From NCBI GenBank assembly GCA_022574595.1, contig JACZRS010000008.1, positions 30,919 through 94,918 on the forward strand: a DNA stretch of 64,000 bases, written 5' to 3'. Of the stretch, positions 1 to 9,561 are shown in pieces; position 1 is the first letter of the stretch; every line of letters begins with the position of its first letter. Made by a program: the position numbers and the translations under genes. The notes below the pieces were generated by a model, which saw only the letters and a list, made by a program, of their open reading frames with translations, was not told the DNA's origin and ran no database searches. The DNA comes from Planctomycetota bacterium. Lineage in GTDB: Bacteria; Planctomycetota; Phycisphaerae; Phycisphaerales; SM1A02.

Positions 1-167
1 TTATTTTCAATAATAGGATAGTCACCATTGAAAAGTCGGCCGCTTTTCATACCGTATGGCTTAGCTGTAAACCAAGAGCGGACTCTGTTAGTATGCAGAT
101 CCGTATACAGAGCTACTTCAGATAGCCCGTAGACACCATTTCCAAGCATATGCGACTTATACCTCAT
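1..167 (-). CDS. Partial HTH protein, DUF433-type N-terminus
   Basis: An open minus-strand frame runs off the left edge with no stop, giving at least 55 residues. It reads MRYKSHMLGNGVYGLSEVAL and continues with RVRSWF and GRLFNGDYPIIEN. The pattern of a short lead, then VYGLSEVALYTDLH and a conserved Arg-Ser-Trp, resembles the N-terminal MerR-like helix-turn-helix seen in DUF433-type DNA-binding (antitoxin-like) proteins; this is family memory, not a search. The start could be the ATG at 167 or the ATG at 149. An AGGAGG lies about 12 bases upstream of the first. The C-terminal part is outside the window, so function is unproven. Confidence 0.5.
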   Translation of the reverse strand, partial: MRYKSHMLGNGVYGLSEVALYTDLHTNRVRSWFTAKPYGMKSGRLFNGDYPIIEN

Positions 168-438
168 CAAGCACAGAGCCTCCTATTCTGACCGCTTGTG
201 AATAGTATAGTACCTTCGACAATAACGTGAGGCATCAATCAAATCGGTTGCAACAGCGCTTATTGATTGAACATAATGCTACATATTTTTCGGAAACCAT
301 ACTGATTCCGTGCCAACTGGCAGATCTGCGGCATTCGCTCGAATACCCCTCCAGATGCAGCCATATGTACTATTTGTACGAATAAGAGCTAGTGTTTGGT
401 TGTTACCCGTATGATTATGTAGGCTAGTGTTAATTGCA

Positions 439-1902
439 ATGCTAAATGGCGACACAATTTATTGGCTGAGTTGGTTGGCGACGATTGTTTTTTTTGGCGC
501 CATGATTTACATAGCCTGGGCTGCGATATTTAAGGACAGGCCTAAAGGCAAAAGACGATGCCCGAAATGTTGGTTTGATATGTGCGGCACGCCGGGCATG
601 ACCTGCGGGGAATGTGGATTTACCGCACACTTTGAAAAACAACTTAATAAAAGGAGGCGTAAGCTGGGCGTAGCTGTGCTTGCGATCCTCTCTTGTGTTG
701 TTGTTGCTGGAGTAATCAACGAACGCCTCATGGTTCGTGGTTGGATGGGGATAGTACCAACTAAAGCGCTAATTCTGTCACTGCCATTTACAATGGATAT
801 GCAAGGCAAATCGTTTCTTGAGCTAAACAAAAGAATGCAAGCATCTGAGCTTTCTGATGGCGAATGGAAGATGCTCATGAAACGATGCGCCAAAGGCGAC
901 TTTCAACGTGAAGTGTTTTCCGCTGAATGGGATAATACTTACTCAAGAGTTATACTAAGTTGGCGACAAACACTAGAAGCTGGTAGCGAAGCAGAGAAAC
1001 CCCTTTGGGATATTGCGCCAAAGGTCGACGTAACAACACGCGATTCCTGGCCCACAGATGTTTCGCCCAGGCTTGAAATTCAGATCAATGATTGGTGGCC
1101 GACTAACACCACAATCCGAATTCGCGCTCAACCTAGAATTGAAGGTGAACCGTCTACGACATTTTACAAAAGTAATACTCGGTTCCGTACGCCTGCTTAT
1201 CAGCTTTCTATTAGAGCGCTGCCTGAAGGTGTTACTAATGTTGTCGTGGATCTAATCGTGCAGCGCAAACGGCCTGAGATACCTGAAGATGATTCAGCTA
1301 CAACTAACCTGATAGCTCTAAATGAATGGGAACCCGTTGGTACATATAGCTTCACAGTACCAGTTAGAACCCAAGGCAAACTCAGCGATACACTTAAACC
1401 AGCGGAAAGCGCTTCACTTGATAACGCAATGCGCCAAGCGCTAAGTGGAAGTGTTACAAAGTGGAGCAAGGGACGATCACCCGTACGAGTTAGGATTGAT
1501 GCACAGCGAACTCGTAGCGCTTTACCTGAGGGGGCAGCGATAGGCGCCATCGTTGAATTGCTCTATGACGGCCAAGTTGCTCGTCGGCTGGATCTTTGGT
1601 GGACAACTGGATCAAATCGATTTAACTGGGAAGTTGTTTATGAAGATGAACCGCTTTTAAGAACCGCAACAAACCAGAATAACAAATGGAAAATGCGCGT
1701 TCGAGGTGATGCAGAATTAGCTCTGCGTGTTGGTGACGCTAAGACATATTGGGATGGTGAATTTACTATTCCTATGCGCCTGCAGAATGCCCAACAGCCA
1801 AACGCACCTCCTCGCCCTTATTGGCATGATGATCCGGATGATCCGGTAGTTGCCGTTGAAAAAGCCGACGATGACACTATTGAAGATGTCGCCGACGGCT
1901 AA
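439..1902 (+). CDS. Zinc-ribbon membrane protein, unknown function
   Basis: One N-terminal membrane helix (about residues 8-27) is followed by a basic KDRPKGKRR stretch and a four-cysteine zinc ribbon, CPKCWFDM...CGECGF. A second hydrophobic segment follows near residue 70, then a long soluble part rich in Arg/Trp and beta-type sequence that I do not recognise. A GTG at 427 is possible, but the ATG at 439 aligns with the start of the related gene at 3342 and is preferred. The gene is a paralogue of that gene over the first 100 residues only. It is probably a membrane-anchored protein of a planctomycete-specific family; no catalytic motif is visible. Confidence 0.7.
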   Translation: MLNGDTIYWLSWLATIVFFGAMIYIAWAAIFKDRPKGKRRCPKCWFDMCGTPGMTCGECGFTAHFEKQLNKRRRKLGVAVLAILSCVVVAGVINERLMVRGWMGIVPTKALILSLPFTMDMQGKSFLELNKRMQASELSDGEWKMLMKRCAKGDFQREVFSAEWDNTYSRVILSWRQTLEAGSEAEKPLWDIAPKVDVTTRDSWPTDVSPRLEIQINDWWPTNTTIRIRAQPRIEGEPSTTFYKSNTRFRTPAYQLSIRALPEGVTNVVVDLIVQRKRPEIPEDDSATTNLIALNEWEPVGTYSFTVPVRTQGKLSDTLKPAESASLDNAMRQALSGSVTKWSKGRSPVRVRIDAQRTRSALPEGAAIGAIVELLYDGQVARRLDLWWTTGSNRFNWEVVYEDEPLLRTATNQNNKWKMRVRGDAELALRVGDAKTYWDGEFTIPMRLQNAQQPNAPPRPYWHDDPDDPVVAVEKADDDTIEDVADG

Positions 1903-1926
1903 GGCTTGTTTGATAAAACTAATTTT

Positions 1927-2439
1927 TTATCCAAGTGCAGCTGGTAGATCAAGCGCTCGGCGGATACATGAGATTTGTCCGGTATGAATAGCTTCATGCC
2001 AGGCGATTGAATTCATAAGACCTGCAAAGTTTGGACCAAACATCTTCCAATCTTCAGGCAGGGCTGAGTGCAACTTCTCTTCATCCATCGAAGCGAACCA
2101 ATCAAGCAGCCCTTCTCGAGCGCGTTTCATCCCGTCGGTAATTTCTTCAAGCGATGGATACTTGGAAATATCATCAACCGGAGTTGAATTCATGCCGAAT
2201 AGCTCGTTCCATGATCCATTAAACTCAACTACATTTTCCGCACCCATTGTCTTTGTAAAATACGCATCGCTTACCGCACAGTGACCAAGAATCCATAGCA
2301 CATGGTTAGCTTTAGGAACAGGCTGAAACGTCAGTTTGTCTTGAGGGATTCCATCTATCATCTTTATAGTAGAGCCGCGTGAAAGATCAAGCGTAGCTTT
2401 ACCAATTTCAAAGGCACTGCAAGTTGCTGTAGTCGTCAT
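1927..2439 (-). CDS. DinB-family four-helix protein
   Basis: The 170-residue protein has the DinB/YfiT-like pattern: a first helix, then HVLWILGHCAVSDAYF with the first metal-binding His, a central helix pair, and SIAWHEAIHTGQI near the end, which carries the further His ligands. Members are metal-binding four-helix bundles, some of them thiol-dependent transferases (bacillithiol or mycothiol), but the substrate here cannot be read. An AGGAG about 9 bases before the ATG fixes the start. Two other DinB-fold genes lie at 61167 and 61817. It converges with the zinc-ribbon gene to its left. Confidence 0.8.
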   Translation of the reverse strand: MTTTATCSAFEIGKATLDLSRGSTIKMIDGIPQDKLTFQPVPKANHVLWILGHCAVSDAYFTKTMGAENVVEFNGSWNELFGMNSTPVDDISKYPSLEEITDGMKRAREGLLDWFASMDEEKLHSALPEDWKMFGPNFAGLMNSIAWHEAIHTGQISCIRRALDLPAALG

Positions 2440-2569
2440 TGTTCAAATTCTCCTGAGGGTTAATAATGAAAAGTATAGTAGCGCTGTTGACTACGTTTAA
2501 CTAGAAGATGCAAAGAGAAAGAATTATTCCCGTTGAAGACTCTTTTTTGTGTGTTGATTACTTGAATTA

Positions 2570-3232
2570 TTACGCCAATGGTGCAATGCACCTCTTATCA
2601 TCATTGGCTGCACTATTTACATGGGTGCTGACTGGCTCAGCAACTATTTGCTTTGCGGGAATATGCTTAAACAATTCTGCTAACGGTTGCAAATCTTCTA
2701 TTGCAGAATCCAGCCACAAATCACAACCAGCTTTATCAAGAATCACGGGCATGCGGTTATGAATCGCAGCAGCAACCTCATTAGGCTCTGTTGTAAGAAT
2801 CGCAAACGCTTCAAATGGCTCACCATTTTTATTCTTAAATCGATCCCAAATACCCGCAAAAGCAAAAAGCTTTGCATCTCTATTATAAATATGAAACGGC
2901 TGCTTTGCTGAACCTAGTTTCTGCCACTCATAAAAACCCGTTGCGGGAACCAAACAACGTCGCTCCTCAAATGATTTGCGAAAAGTAGGCTTGTCCATAA
3001 TCGTTTCACTACGCACATTGATAATCGGCTTAGGAACCTTTAGCCAACGCGGCATCATCCCCCACTTCAGCATTTCAAAGCTACGCTTTTCGCTTTCTGA
3101 ACCCAAACGAACTATTGGGGCTAACTGTGTCGGAGCAACGTTATATCGTGGTGCAGGCCAATCTACTATATCTAAGCCAAATAGCTCCGCAAGCTCTGCT
3201 GCGCTAGCGATTATATTATATCGTCCACACAT
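2570..3232 (-). CDS. SRAP-family protein (YedK/HMCES-like)
   Basis: SOS response-associated peptidase family; members crosslink to abasic sites in single-stranded DNA through Cys2 after removal of the initiator Met. The conserved start MCGRYN fixes the start at 3232, although the frame stays open for another 36 codons upstream. Other family marks are PRYNVAPTQ, the MPRWLK motif, NVRSETI, RRCLVPATGFYEW with the conserved Glu, and the HNRMPVIL segment with the conserved His near residue 160. At 220 residues the length is normal. It is divergent from the zinc-ribbon gene at 3342, with a 109-base shared upstream region. Confidence 0.92.
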   Translation of the reverse strand: MCGRYNIIASAAELAELFGLDIVDWPAPRYNVAPTQLAPIVRLGSESEKRSFEMLKWGMMPRWLKVPKPIINVRSETIMDKPTFRKSFEERRCLVPATGFYEWQKLGSAKQPFHIYNRDAKLFAFAGIWDRFKNKNGEPFEAFAILTTEPNEVAAAIHNRMPVILDKAGCDLWLDSAIEDLQPLAELFKHIPAKQIVAEPVSTHVNSAANDDKRCIAPLA

Positions 3233-3341
3233 ATTGCTTAAGCATATGCACTGGATTGTCGCCCGCCATGCTATGCAGACAAATGTGATTTTGTATTTTC
3301 TCGTATTGACCAACGAATCAAATGATGGATAATAATACACA

Positions 3342-4364
3342 ATGACCAGCTACCCCCTAACAGCTTGGCTTTGGTGGAGCGGCGGAGCAATGCTCGGCTT
3401 GCTAGGCCTGTGGCTTTTATATTGGTCACTGATAAAGGACCGCGCAAAGGGAAGAAGACGCTGCCCCAAGTGTTGGTACGACATGTCCGCAACCGAAGGC
3501 TTACGCTGTTCAGAGTGTGGGTATGCAGCGAAGCGCGAAAAGAAACTCTTTAAGACTCATCGCCGATGGCGCTGGATGTTAGTTGCAATAGTATTATTAG
3601 TTGCCGGTCATGTTACGCACACTGCGCCGCGTATACAGAAAGCTGGTTGGATAGGTACGATTCCAACAACGATTCTAATAACTGTATTTCCTTGGCAACA
3701 CAAGATGAGATGGATCACAACACTTGCATATCAGCCAGGGTGGGCGGAAGCGATTTACCAAGAGCTTGAGCGGCGCATTAATTCAAACGAAACATGGCAA
3801 TGGCAGCGCCATAAGCTCGCGAAAATGTCAGCAGATCTACTTATATTTGTTATTTGGCAAGGACTTGATTCGCAAAGTCATTCGGAAATCAATTACATTT
3901 ATTATGCTATTGGTGAAGATGCATCTCATGTTTATCCGCAACTCCTTGAAATTCTTGAGTCTAAAGATTCAGCATTAGTAAGAGAAGCAGGATATCTGCT
4001 ATCATTCCACCCAACCGATGATCCAATTATTCATAATAAGATTGCGGCACTACTACAGCACGAAGATGAGGCGGTGAGGGAGAGAGCGCCCTATTATCTC
4101 GTATCATGTGCAGCAAATAACAATCGTGATTTTGTTATACCTAAATTAATCGAAGCTATGAATGATCCCAACCCAGAAGTTTGCGCTACCGCAATTAACG
4201 CTGCATTTGTGTTTGAGCCAGTTGCTTACGAACTGATTCCAACTATAGAAGAATTTCTAGATAATGAAAATGCGCAGGTACGATTTCAAGCTAAATTTGT
4301 TCTAGATTTCATGAAGGCTAAGAAGAAAAAGTCTCAACAGAAAAATCCCGCCTCTTCAAAGTAG
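3342..4364 (+). CDS. Zinc-ribbon membrane protein with HEAT-like repeats
   Basis: The N-terminus repeats the layout of the gene at 439: a Trp-rich membrane helix, KDRAKGRRR, a zinc ribbon CPKCWYDM...CSECGY, and a second membrane helix at about residues 80-95. The C-terminal half differs and is helical, with repeating units such as SALVREAGYLLS, EAVRERAPYYLV, PEVCATAINAAF and AQVRFQAKFVLD. These fit four HEAT/PBS-lyase-type repeats, usually protein-binding surfaces. The extreme C-terminus is a Lys-rich tail. A role as a membrane scaffold is inference only. Confidence 0.72.
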   Translation: MTSYPLTAWLWWSGGAMLGLLGLWLLYWSLIKDRAKGRRRCPKCWYDMSATEGLRCSECGYAAKREKKLFKTHRRWRWMLVAIVLLVAGHVTHTAPRIQKAGWIGTIPTTILITVFPWQHKMRWITTLAYQPGWAEAIYQELERRINSNETWQWQRHKLAKMSADLLIFVIWQGLDSQSHSEINYIYYAIGEDASHVYPQLLEILESKDSALVREAGYLLSFHPTDDPIIHNKIAALLQHEDEAVRERAPYYLVSCAANNNRDFVIPKLIEAMNDPNPEVCATAINAAFVFEPVAYELIPTIEEFLDNENAQVRFQAKFVLDFMKAKKKKSQQKNPASSK

Positions 4365-4443
4365 TATTTAATTTCCCGAGAGCATAGGACTGGGCTCATA
4401 ACTCGCTTGTCAAATCGACACATTGCTACGACAATGCTTCCCT

Positions 4444-5970
4444 ATGACAAACTCAACAAATAACAACACCGCAAACGTTGGCCTCATCGGCTTGGGTGTG
4501 ATGGGGCGGAATTTGGCTCTTAATCTTGCCGATCATGGCTTTATTGTTGCGGGGTTTGATCTTGGTAAAGATGCAGTTGCACGTCTTTTAGATGAAGACG
4601 AGCAGGAGCGGCCGGATAAGGATCAGCCGCGCGTTGTTGGTTGCAATAGTTTGCAAGAGCTTGTTAGTGCGGTTAAGCAGCCGCGGGTTATTATTGTTCT
4701 TGTTCCGGCAGGCGGGCCTGTTGATAAAGTTTGCGAACAGCTCATTGAAGCGGGCATCGAACAAATCGATCTCGTCGTGGATGGCGGAAACAGCTTATGG
4801 ACAGATACCATCCGCAGAGAAAAACAGTATCGAGATAAACTCACATTCTTCGGCTCAGGTATATCCGGAGGCGAAGTTGGCGCACGCTACGGGCCATCAC
4901 TTATGCCCGGGGGGGATGAGAAGGCTTGGGAGACTTTGAAGCCTATTTGGGAGGCAATTGCAGCTCGGGTGGTTACGCGAAGCGGCAAGCCGCGGGAGGG
5001 GGAGGCTTCCGGGGAAGGTGAACCATGTACTGCATATATTGGCGCTAATGGGGCAGGCCACTATGTGAAGATGGTGCATAACGGGATCGAGTACGCGGAC
5101 ATGCAGCTAATCGCTGAAGCTTATAGTTTGCTGCGTACATCGCTCGATCTATCTCCTAAGCAAATTGGTGAGATATTTGCAGAGTGGAACGAAGGTGAGC
5201 TTGAAAGTTATCTAATAGAAATCTCAGCTGATATCCTCCAGCAAGTTGATCCGGTTACAAATAAACCGCTGGTAGATGTGATTCTCGACAAGGCGGGTAT
5301 GAAAGGAACCGGAACTTGGACCGCAATGAACGCATTAACCCTGGGCGTTCCATCAACAGCGATAACCGAAGCAGTATTCGCTCGAGGAATGAGCGGATTC
5401 AAAGATGAAAGAATCAAAGCATCTAAAGTATTAGAAGGACCCGAAGAACCCTCACCCAACCCTCTCCCAGAGGGAGAGGGCTTTAAGAATGCTGTACGAG
5501 ACGCTCTGTACTGCTCAAAAATTTGCGCTTACGCACAAGGTTTTCAGCTCATGGCTGCGGCTCAAGTTGAATACGATTGGAAACTGAACTTCGGTGAGAT
5601 CGCCCGCATATGGCGCGGTGGCTGCATTATTCGAGCTGCTTTCTTGCAGAAAATTACTGATGCTTTTAGTAATGATGTGAATCTTGCGAATTTACTTGTA
5701 GATCCATTTTTTATAGAGCAGATCGCAAAAAGGCAAGCCGCGTGGAGGGAGGTTGTTTCACACGCTGCACTGACAGGCATTCCCACACCCGCTTTTAGTT
5801 CCGCACTTTCTTATTATGATGGGTATCGAAGTGAGACTCTGCCTGCTAACTTGATTCAGGCTCAGCGTGATTACTTTGGCGCTCATACCTATGAGCGTGT
5901 AGATCAGCCACGTGGCAAATTCTTTCATATTAAATGGACCGATCCAGATCGCCCACAAATCGATGCATAA
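4444..5970 (+). CDS. gnd: 6-phosphogluconate dehydrogenase, decarboxylating
   Basis: Oxidises 6-phosphogluconate to ribulose 5-phosphate, CO2 and NADPH in the oxidative pentose phosphate pathway. The Rossmann motif [11 protein letters not shown] is at the N-terminus. The substrate loop [20 protein letters not shown], the catalytic-lysine segment [19 protein letters not shown] and the C-terminal [16 protein letters not shown] all match the family. The ATG at 4444 is preferred over an upstream TTG at 4423. Two oddities are visible. About 13 extra residues lie just before the GEPC motif (DNA about 4982-5020). The variable loop near residue 340 is written by a CCCTCTCCC/GGGAGAGGG palindrome, giving [11 protein letters not shown]. 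Both are in frame and away from the active site. Confidence 0.96.
   Translation: MTNSTNNNTANVGLIGLGVMGRNLALNLADHGFIVAGFDLGKDAVARLLDEDEQERPDKDQPRVVGCNSLQELVSAVKQPRVIIVLVPAGGPVDKVCEQLIEAGIEQIDLVVDGGNSLWTDTIRREKQYRDKLTFFGSGISGGEVGARYGPSLMPGGDEKAWETLKPIWEAIAARVVTRSGKPREGEASGEGEPCTAYIGANGAGHYVKMVHNGIEYADMQLIAEAYSLLRTSLDLSPKQIGEIFAEWNEGELESYLIEISADILQQVDPVTNKPLVDVILDKAGMKGTGTWTAMNALTLGVPSTAITEAVFARGMSGFKDERIKASKVLEGPEEPSPNPLPEGEGFKNAVRDALYCSKICAYAQGFQLMAAAQVEYDWKLNFGEIARIWRGGCIIRAAFLQKITDAFSNDVNLANLLVDPFFIEQIAKRQAAWREVVSHAALTGIPTPAFSSALSYYDGYRSETLPANLIQAQRDYFGAHTYERVDQPRGKFFHIKWTDPDRPQIDA
5448..5480 (+). repeat. Palindromic repeat inside gnd, in frame
   Basis: The segment contains CCCTCTCCC then AGA then GGGAGAGGG, preceded by ACCCTCACCCAA. 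A relative with the same CCCTCACCC lead and a GGGAGGAGAGGGG arm occurs between genes at 46034-46073. Inside gnd it is translated as [11 protein letters not shown] in the loop after SKVLEGP. Confidence 0.75.
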
Positions 5971-8140
5971 CAAAAACGTCTCTACATCCTATGTTGGCGC
6001 ATTAACACTTATTGTGTCTCTGTTTCAATCGAATATAACTCAAGCTCAAGAAACGCCTTTGGAGATCACGAATCCACAGTTAGCATTAACCAAGACGGAT
6101 AGTAAGCCGACAATTGACGGTTTTCTTGATGAGCCTCTTTGGCAAACTGCTGCGGTAATCGAAAATTTCACACAGGTTGAACCGGTTGAGGGCGCTAAAC
6201 CAAGCCAACTCACTAGAGTTCACATCACTTACGACAAAGACTTCATATACTTCGGCGTACGTTGCTTTGATAGTGAGCCTGAAAAAATCATCGCAATGCA
6301 AATGCAGCGCGATGCGGACCTTGGCCCCGATGATCGAATCTTAATAGTAATTGATCCCTACTTCGATCATCGAAACGGATATTTCTTTGTGGTAAATCCC
6401 TTAGGTGCAAAGAGAGAATCGTTAATAGAAAACAACAGTTCGATTCGCGATGATTGGGATGGAATTTGGTACGCCAAGTCGCAGATCGATGAGCAAGGCT
6501 GGGTAACTGAGATCGCAATCCCATTTAAAACCATTGCGCTCAATCAATCATCATCGCAGTGGGGATTAAATATCCAGCGAACTATAAGGCGAACCAACGA
6601 ACAAATTCGTTGGTCAGCTCCTGTACAGAATAAGAGCGCCATGTCAGTTGCTGACGCTGGCGTATTGAGCGGCCTTCACAACATTGAAAAGGGTATTGGT
6701 TTAGATTTTAAGCCTTATTCTAAGGCTACAGTCCGTGATGATGATGATCGCGGCACCGGCTTTGATCTTGAAGCTGGGTTCGATGTGTTTTATAAACTCA
6801 CGCATTCGATGACATTGGCAATTACATTTAATACCGACTTTGCGGAAACCGAAGTCGATGACCGTAGAGTTAACCTGACACGATTTCCGTTATTTTTCCC
6901 GGAAAAAAGAGATTTCTTCCTACAGGATTCTGGGATATTTGGCTTCGGCGGGATCAGAATGAATCCGCTACCGTTTCAATCGCGCCGGATCGGGCTAACT
7001 GGTTCGGGACAACAGGTGGATCTCTTAGGTGGAGTAAAGATCACTGGGCGATCTGGACCATTTAATATTGGTGTTCTGAGCGTTGCCACCAAAGATACCG
7101 ATGATGTAGATCAAAAGCTGCTCAGCGTTGGCCGTGTCTCATTGAATGTCCTGGAAGAATCCACGGTGGGTTTATTAACAACCGTTGGTGATCCAGCCAG
7201 TGATGATGAAACTTACATAGCAGGTGCAGATTTTAGTTTTCGAAATAGCCATGTATTTGGTGATAAGATTGTTCAGGCCAATGGCTTTTTCCTGCATAGT
7301 TCTTCTCCAGATGGCGATGGGGATGACCAGGCGTGGGGAGCGCGAATCAGTTATCCAAATGATCGCATAAGTGCGTTTATGGGTTTTACGGAAATTGGGG
7401 ATAGATACGATGCAGCGCTTGGCTTTGTTCCTCGCCGTGGAATTCGAGAATACTTTGGACGCTTAAGATATCGTTGGCGGCCAGAAAATAGCTGGATTCG
7501 AACAATTGATATTGGATTTAATCCTGAGCTAATCACAAACCTAAATGATGAAACAGAATCCCAGGAACTTGAATTTGAGCTAATCGACTTGCAAACGCAT
7601 CGTGGAGATGAATTTAACATTGAATTTAAGATGAACCGCGAGGTATTGACAAGCCCATTTGAGATTCAGTCTGGGATTATCATTCCAACAGGCGACCATC
7701 GTTTTAATCGCATCGAAGTGGGCGCATCAACATCAAGTAGCCGCGAGATAAGCCTGGGTGCTGGGATAGAAGCTGGTGAATTCTTTGATGGGGATCGGCT
7801 GGATATAGGTCTGGAAGCGCAGTGGCGTCCGTCGCCGAACTTATTGCTTGGTTTATCGTGGGATCAAAATTACATCGACTTGCCAGATGGTGAGTTTGAA
7901 GTTCATGTTGCTACTGCGCGGGTGAATTTCTTTTTTACGCCTGATATTTCCTGGACAAACTTCATTCAATGGGACAACGTGTCGGACTCTTTAGGCATCA
8001 ACAGCAGAGTTCGTTGGATCATCGAGCCGGGCAATGAGATTTTCTTTGTGGTTAATCAAGCGTTTAACACCTTCGATAATCGCTTTGACAGAACGTCGAT
8101 TGAAGTGACAACAAAAATTGGCTGGACATTTCGGTTCTAG
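5963..8140 (+). CDS. CBM9-like/DUF5916 outer-membrane protein
   Basis: A signal-peptide-like N-terminus ([20 protein letters not shown]...) is followed by a CBM9-like beta-sandwich at about residues 45-215, with [15 protein letters not shown] and [14 protein letters not shown]. Next comes a long beta-rich part with the hallmark [19 protein letters not shown] of DUF5916 and alternating strands ending in Phe (WTFRF), as in outer-membrane barrels. The ATG at 5963 overlaps the gnd stop by 8 bases. A start at 5912 would lie deeper within gnd and before a sequence that does not look like a signal. A role in surface carbohydrate binding or transport is inference. Confidence 0.82.
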   Translation: MHNKNVSTSYVGALTLIVSLFQSNITQAQETPLEITNPQLALTKTDSKPTIDGFLDEPLWQTAAVIENFTQVEPVEGAKPSQLTRVHITYDKDFIYFGVRCFDSEPEKIIAMQMQRDADLGPDDRILIVIDPYFDHRNGYFFVVNPLGAKRESLIENNSSIRDDWDGIWYAKSQIDEQGWVTEIAIPFKTIALNQSSSQWGLNIQRTIRRTNEQIRWSAPVQNKSAMSVADAGVLSGLHNIEKGIGLDFKPYSKATVRDDDDRGTGFDLEAGFDVFYKLTHSMTLAITFNTDFAETEVDDRRVNLTRFPLFFPEKRDFFLQDSGIFGFGGIRMNPLPFQSRRIGLTGSGQQVDLLGGVKITGRSGPFNIGVLSVATKDTDDVDQKLLSVGRVSLNVLEESTVGLLTTVGDPASDDETYIAGADFSFRNSHVFGDKIVQANGFFLHSSSPDGDGDDQAWGARISYPNDRISAFMGFTEIGDRYDAALGFVPRRGIREYFGRLRYRWRPENSWIRTIDIGFNPELITNLNDETESQELEFELIDLQTHRGDEFNIEFKMNREVLTSPFEIQSGIIIPTGDHRFNRIEVGASTSSSREISLGAGIEAGEFFDGDRLDIGLEAQWRPSPNLLLGLSWDQNYIDLPDGEFEVHVATARVNFFFTPDISWTNFIQWDNVSDSLGINSRVRWIIEPGNEIFFVVNQAFNTFDNRFDRTSIEVTTKIGWTFRF

Positions 8141-8176
8141 TCCGCCCAAGCTATTACATTCAGTTACAATGCGATA

Positions 8177-8704
8177 ATGAACCACGAGAACTTATGGGCG
8201 CCTTGGCGGGCTGCGTATTTACGGGAGTTAGTTCGCAAGGCTGATGGGCTTGAAGATACTCAGCCGAATGCTGCGCCTTTTTTAATCGAGTATTGGCAGA
8301 ACCTTAAGGATGATGTTGCTAACCATGTAGTGTTTCGCAATGAGCATGGGATGGTGATTCTTAATCGTTATCCATATTCCAATGGGCATTTGCTGATTGC
8401 CTTGGGTGATCCCAGGCCGACGCTTCTGGAATATGAGCCGGATCAGCGAGCTGCCTTCTGGAAACTTGTAGAAATTGGTTGCGATCTATTGCAGCGAACA
8501 CTTAGCCCGCAGGGAATAAACATGGGGATCAATCAAGGAAGGGCAGCCGGGGCCGGTATTCCTGAACATCTGCACGCACATCTAGTTCCGCGCTGGAGCG
8601 GTGATACTAATTTCATGACTGTTGTTGGCGATATCCGCGTTATCCCAGATTCCCTGGAAAAGATGGCTGAGATGTTTCGCAAGGCCGCCTGTGAAAATAG
8701 GTAA
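8177..8704 (+). CDS. HIT-family nucleotide hydrolase/transferase
   Basis: The histidine triad appears as PEHLHAHLVPRWSGD, with the nucleotide-binding ILNRYPYSNGHLLI segment upstream. The N-terminal LWAPWRAAYL is typical of the HIT branch related to Ap4A phosphorylase. At 175 residues the length suits this branch. Substrates in the family are AMP- or ADP-linked nucleotides; the exact one cannot be told. It begins 36 bases after the DUF5916 gene on the same strand and could be cotranscribed. Confidence 0.88.
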   Translation: MNHENLWAPWRAAYLRELVRKADGLEDTQPNAAPFLIEYWQNLKDDVANHVVFRNEHGMVILNRYPYSNGHLLIALGDPRPTLLEYEPDQRAAFWKLVEIGCDLLQRTLSPQGINMGINQGRAAGAGIPEHLHAHLVPRWSGDTNFMTVVGDIRVIPDSLEKMAEMFRKAACENR

Positions 8705-8725
8705 TCTCAGCAAGCGAAAAGAAAA

Positions 8726-8948
8726 GGCGGCGCAAAGCCCCACTGGGATGCTAGTGGAATATTACTATCCCGTGCAAAAGGGATTTGCTTGAACCCCAAT
8801 GCAAAGTGGGTTCGCTCGCGTGCCGAACCCGGCCTTCCACTCGTTGGAGGCTTGACCATCGTCGATGCGGGCGATCCCTGAAGGGTAATTAGGCTCAAGC
8901 AAATGTACCCATTTGCGTCTAAGCGGCCCAGGGGGGCTTTACGTCGCC
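8726..8948 (-). ncRNA. Candidate structured RNA, class unknown (strand uncertain)
   Basis: No credible gene lies here, yet the ends pair over 16 positions: 8726-8741 against 8933-8948, 15 of 16 paired counting one G-U. Inside are further helices: 8745-8771 (GGGAT...ATCCC extended by AGT/ACT), 8788-8796 with 8892-8900 (GCTTGAACC/GGCTCAAGC), 8808-8830 (GGGTTCG/CGAACCC) and 8899-8916 (GCAAATG/CATTTGC). This closed-stem architecture of about 220 bases resembles 6S-like RNAs in outline, but I found none of the tmRNA, RNase P or SRP consensus blocks. The minus strand is favoured only because its 3' end runs into CCTTTTCTTTT. It could instead be a leader RNA on the plus strand. Confidence 0.45.
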
Positions 8949-9061
8949 GCTGTAATGATACCTTATGCTTTGCCTCAGGTCGATCAAATTCCCCATTTTG
9001 CCTCTGATTTTGCTGCCCAAATTATCTTGGTAAAAGTCTAGACCGTTTTGGGTATGAAATA

Positions 9062-9090
9062 TTGACACTGATATATCCACGTGGTACATC
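9062..9090 (+). promoter_or_regulatory. Candidate sigma70-type promoter
   Basis: TTGACA at 9062-9067 and TACATC at 9085-9090 are separated by 17 bases, about 50 bases ahead of the small lipoprotein gene at 9139. The -10 box is imperfect. Confidence 0.35.
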
Positions 9091-9138
9091 TATACATAGA
9101 AAAGGGCATTATACGCCATAACCAAGAGGCTTTATGAA

Positions 9139-9423
9139 ATGCGGAATCGTGTAACTTTGTTTTTAGGTGCTGTTTGTCTAATCGCAGTAAGTGGTTGCGG
9201 CAGTAGCAGCAATAATTCGGAATTTGCTTCGATCAGGAAGAATCTAACCCCTGAATTAGAGGGTTTGACCGGTCGTCGGGTCGATAATCAGCGCAATTTC
9301 GCGGTTAGTGAAAACCAGGATTTGCGAATGCTAAATGACGACATCAGACGGGCGTTTTTCTTAGACCACCCCAGCCGGTTGTCGCCATATCCGATCCTCT
9401 ATACCAACGGCAATCCTAACTAA
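9139..9423 (+). CDS. Small lipoprotein, unknown
   Basis: A 94-residue protein with a lipoprotein signal: a hydrophobic stretch LFLGAVCLIAV ending in the lipobox SGCG. The mature part is polar, with Asn/Ser after the Cys and then charged helical sequence. AAGAGG nine bases before the ATG supports the start; the nearby ATG at 9134 is out of frame and stops at once. It stands alone between a candidate promoter and a short terminator. Function unknown. Confidence 0.7.
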   Translation: MRNRVTLFLGAVCLIAVSGCGSSSNNSEFASIRKNLTPELEGLTGRRVDNQRNFAVSENQDLRMLNDDIRRAFFLDHPSRLSPYPILYTNGNPN

Positions 9424-9455
9424 CGACGTTTTAATTTGTCTATATTAAAGTAGTT

Positions 9456-9484
9456 CGCTTCCTAATAGCTTTAGGGAGCGTTTT
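9456..9484 (+). terminator. Rho-independent-like terminator
   Basis: CGCTTCCT pairs with AGGGAGCG (one G-T) around a nine-base loop and is followed by TTTT. It ends the small lipoprotein transcript. Confidence 0.5.
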
Positions 9485-9561
9485 AGCGCGCATTGAGCGG
9501 CGAAGTATAAGTATTGCAATTACACGCTTGCCAAATCGACTTTAAGCGCCAAAGCTAATCT

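Noticed and set aside
5912-5962. Earlier start for the DUF5916 protein
   Set aside because: It would lie deep in gnd and place 17 non-signal residues before a good signal sequence that begins at 5963.
8707-8898. A 63-codon minus-strand frame in the structured block
   Set aside because: Composition is not protein-like, and paired helices explain the conserved-looking sequence better.
8726-8948. Assignment to c-di-GMP riboswitch, cobalamin riboswitch, tmRNA or RNase P RNA
   Set aside because: GCGCAAAGCCCC at the start recalls a GEMM segment, but the rest of that motif is absent. The conserved blocks of the other classes were looked for and not found.
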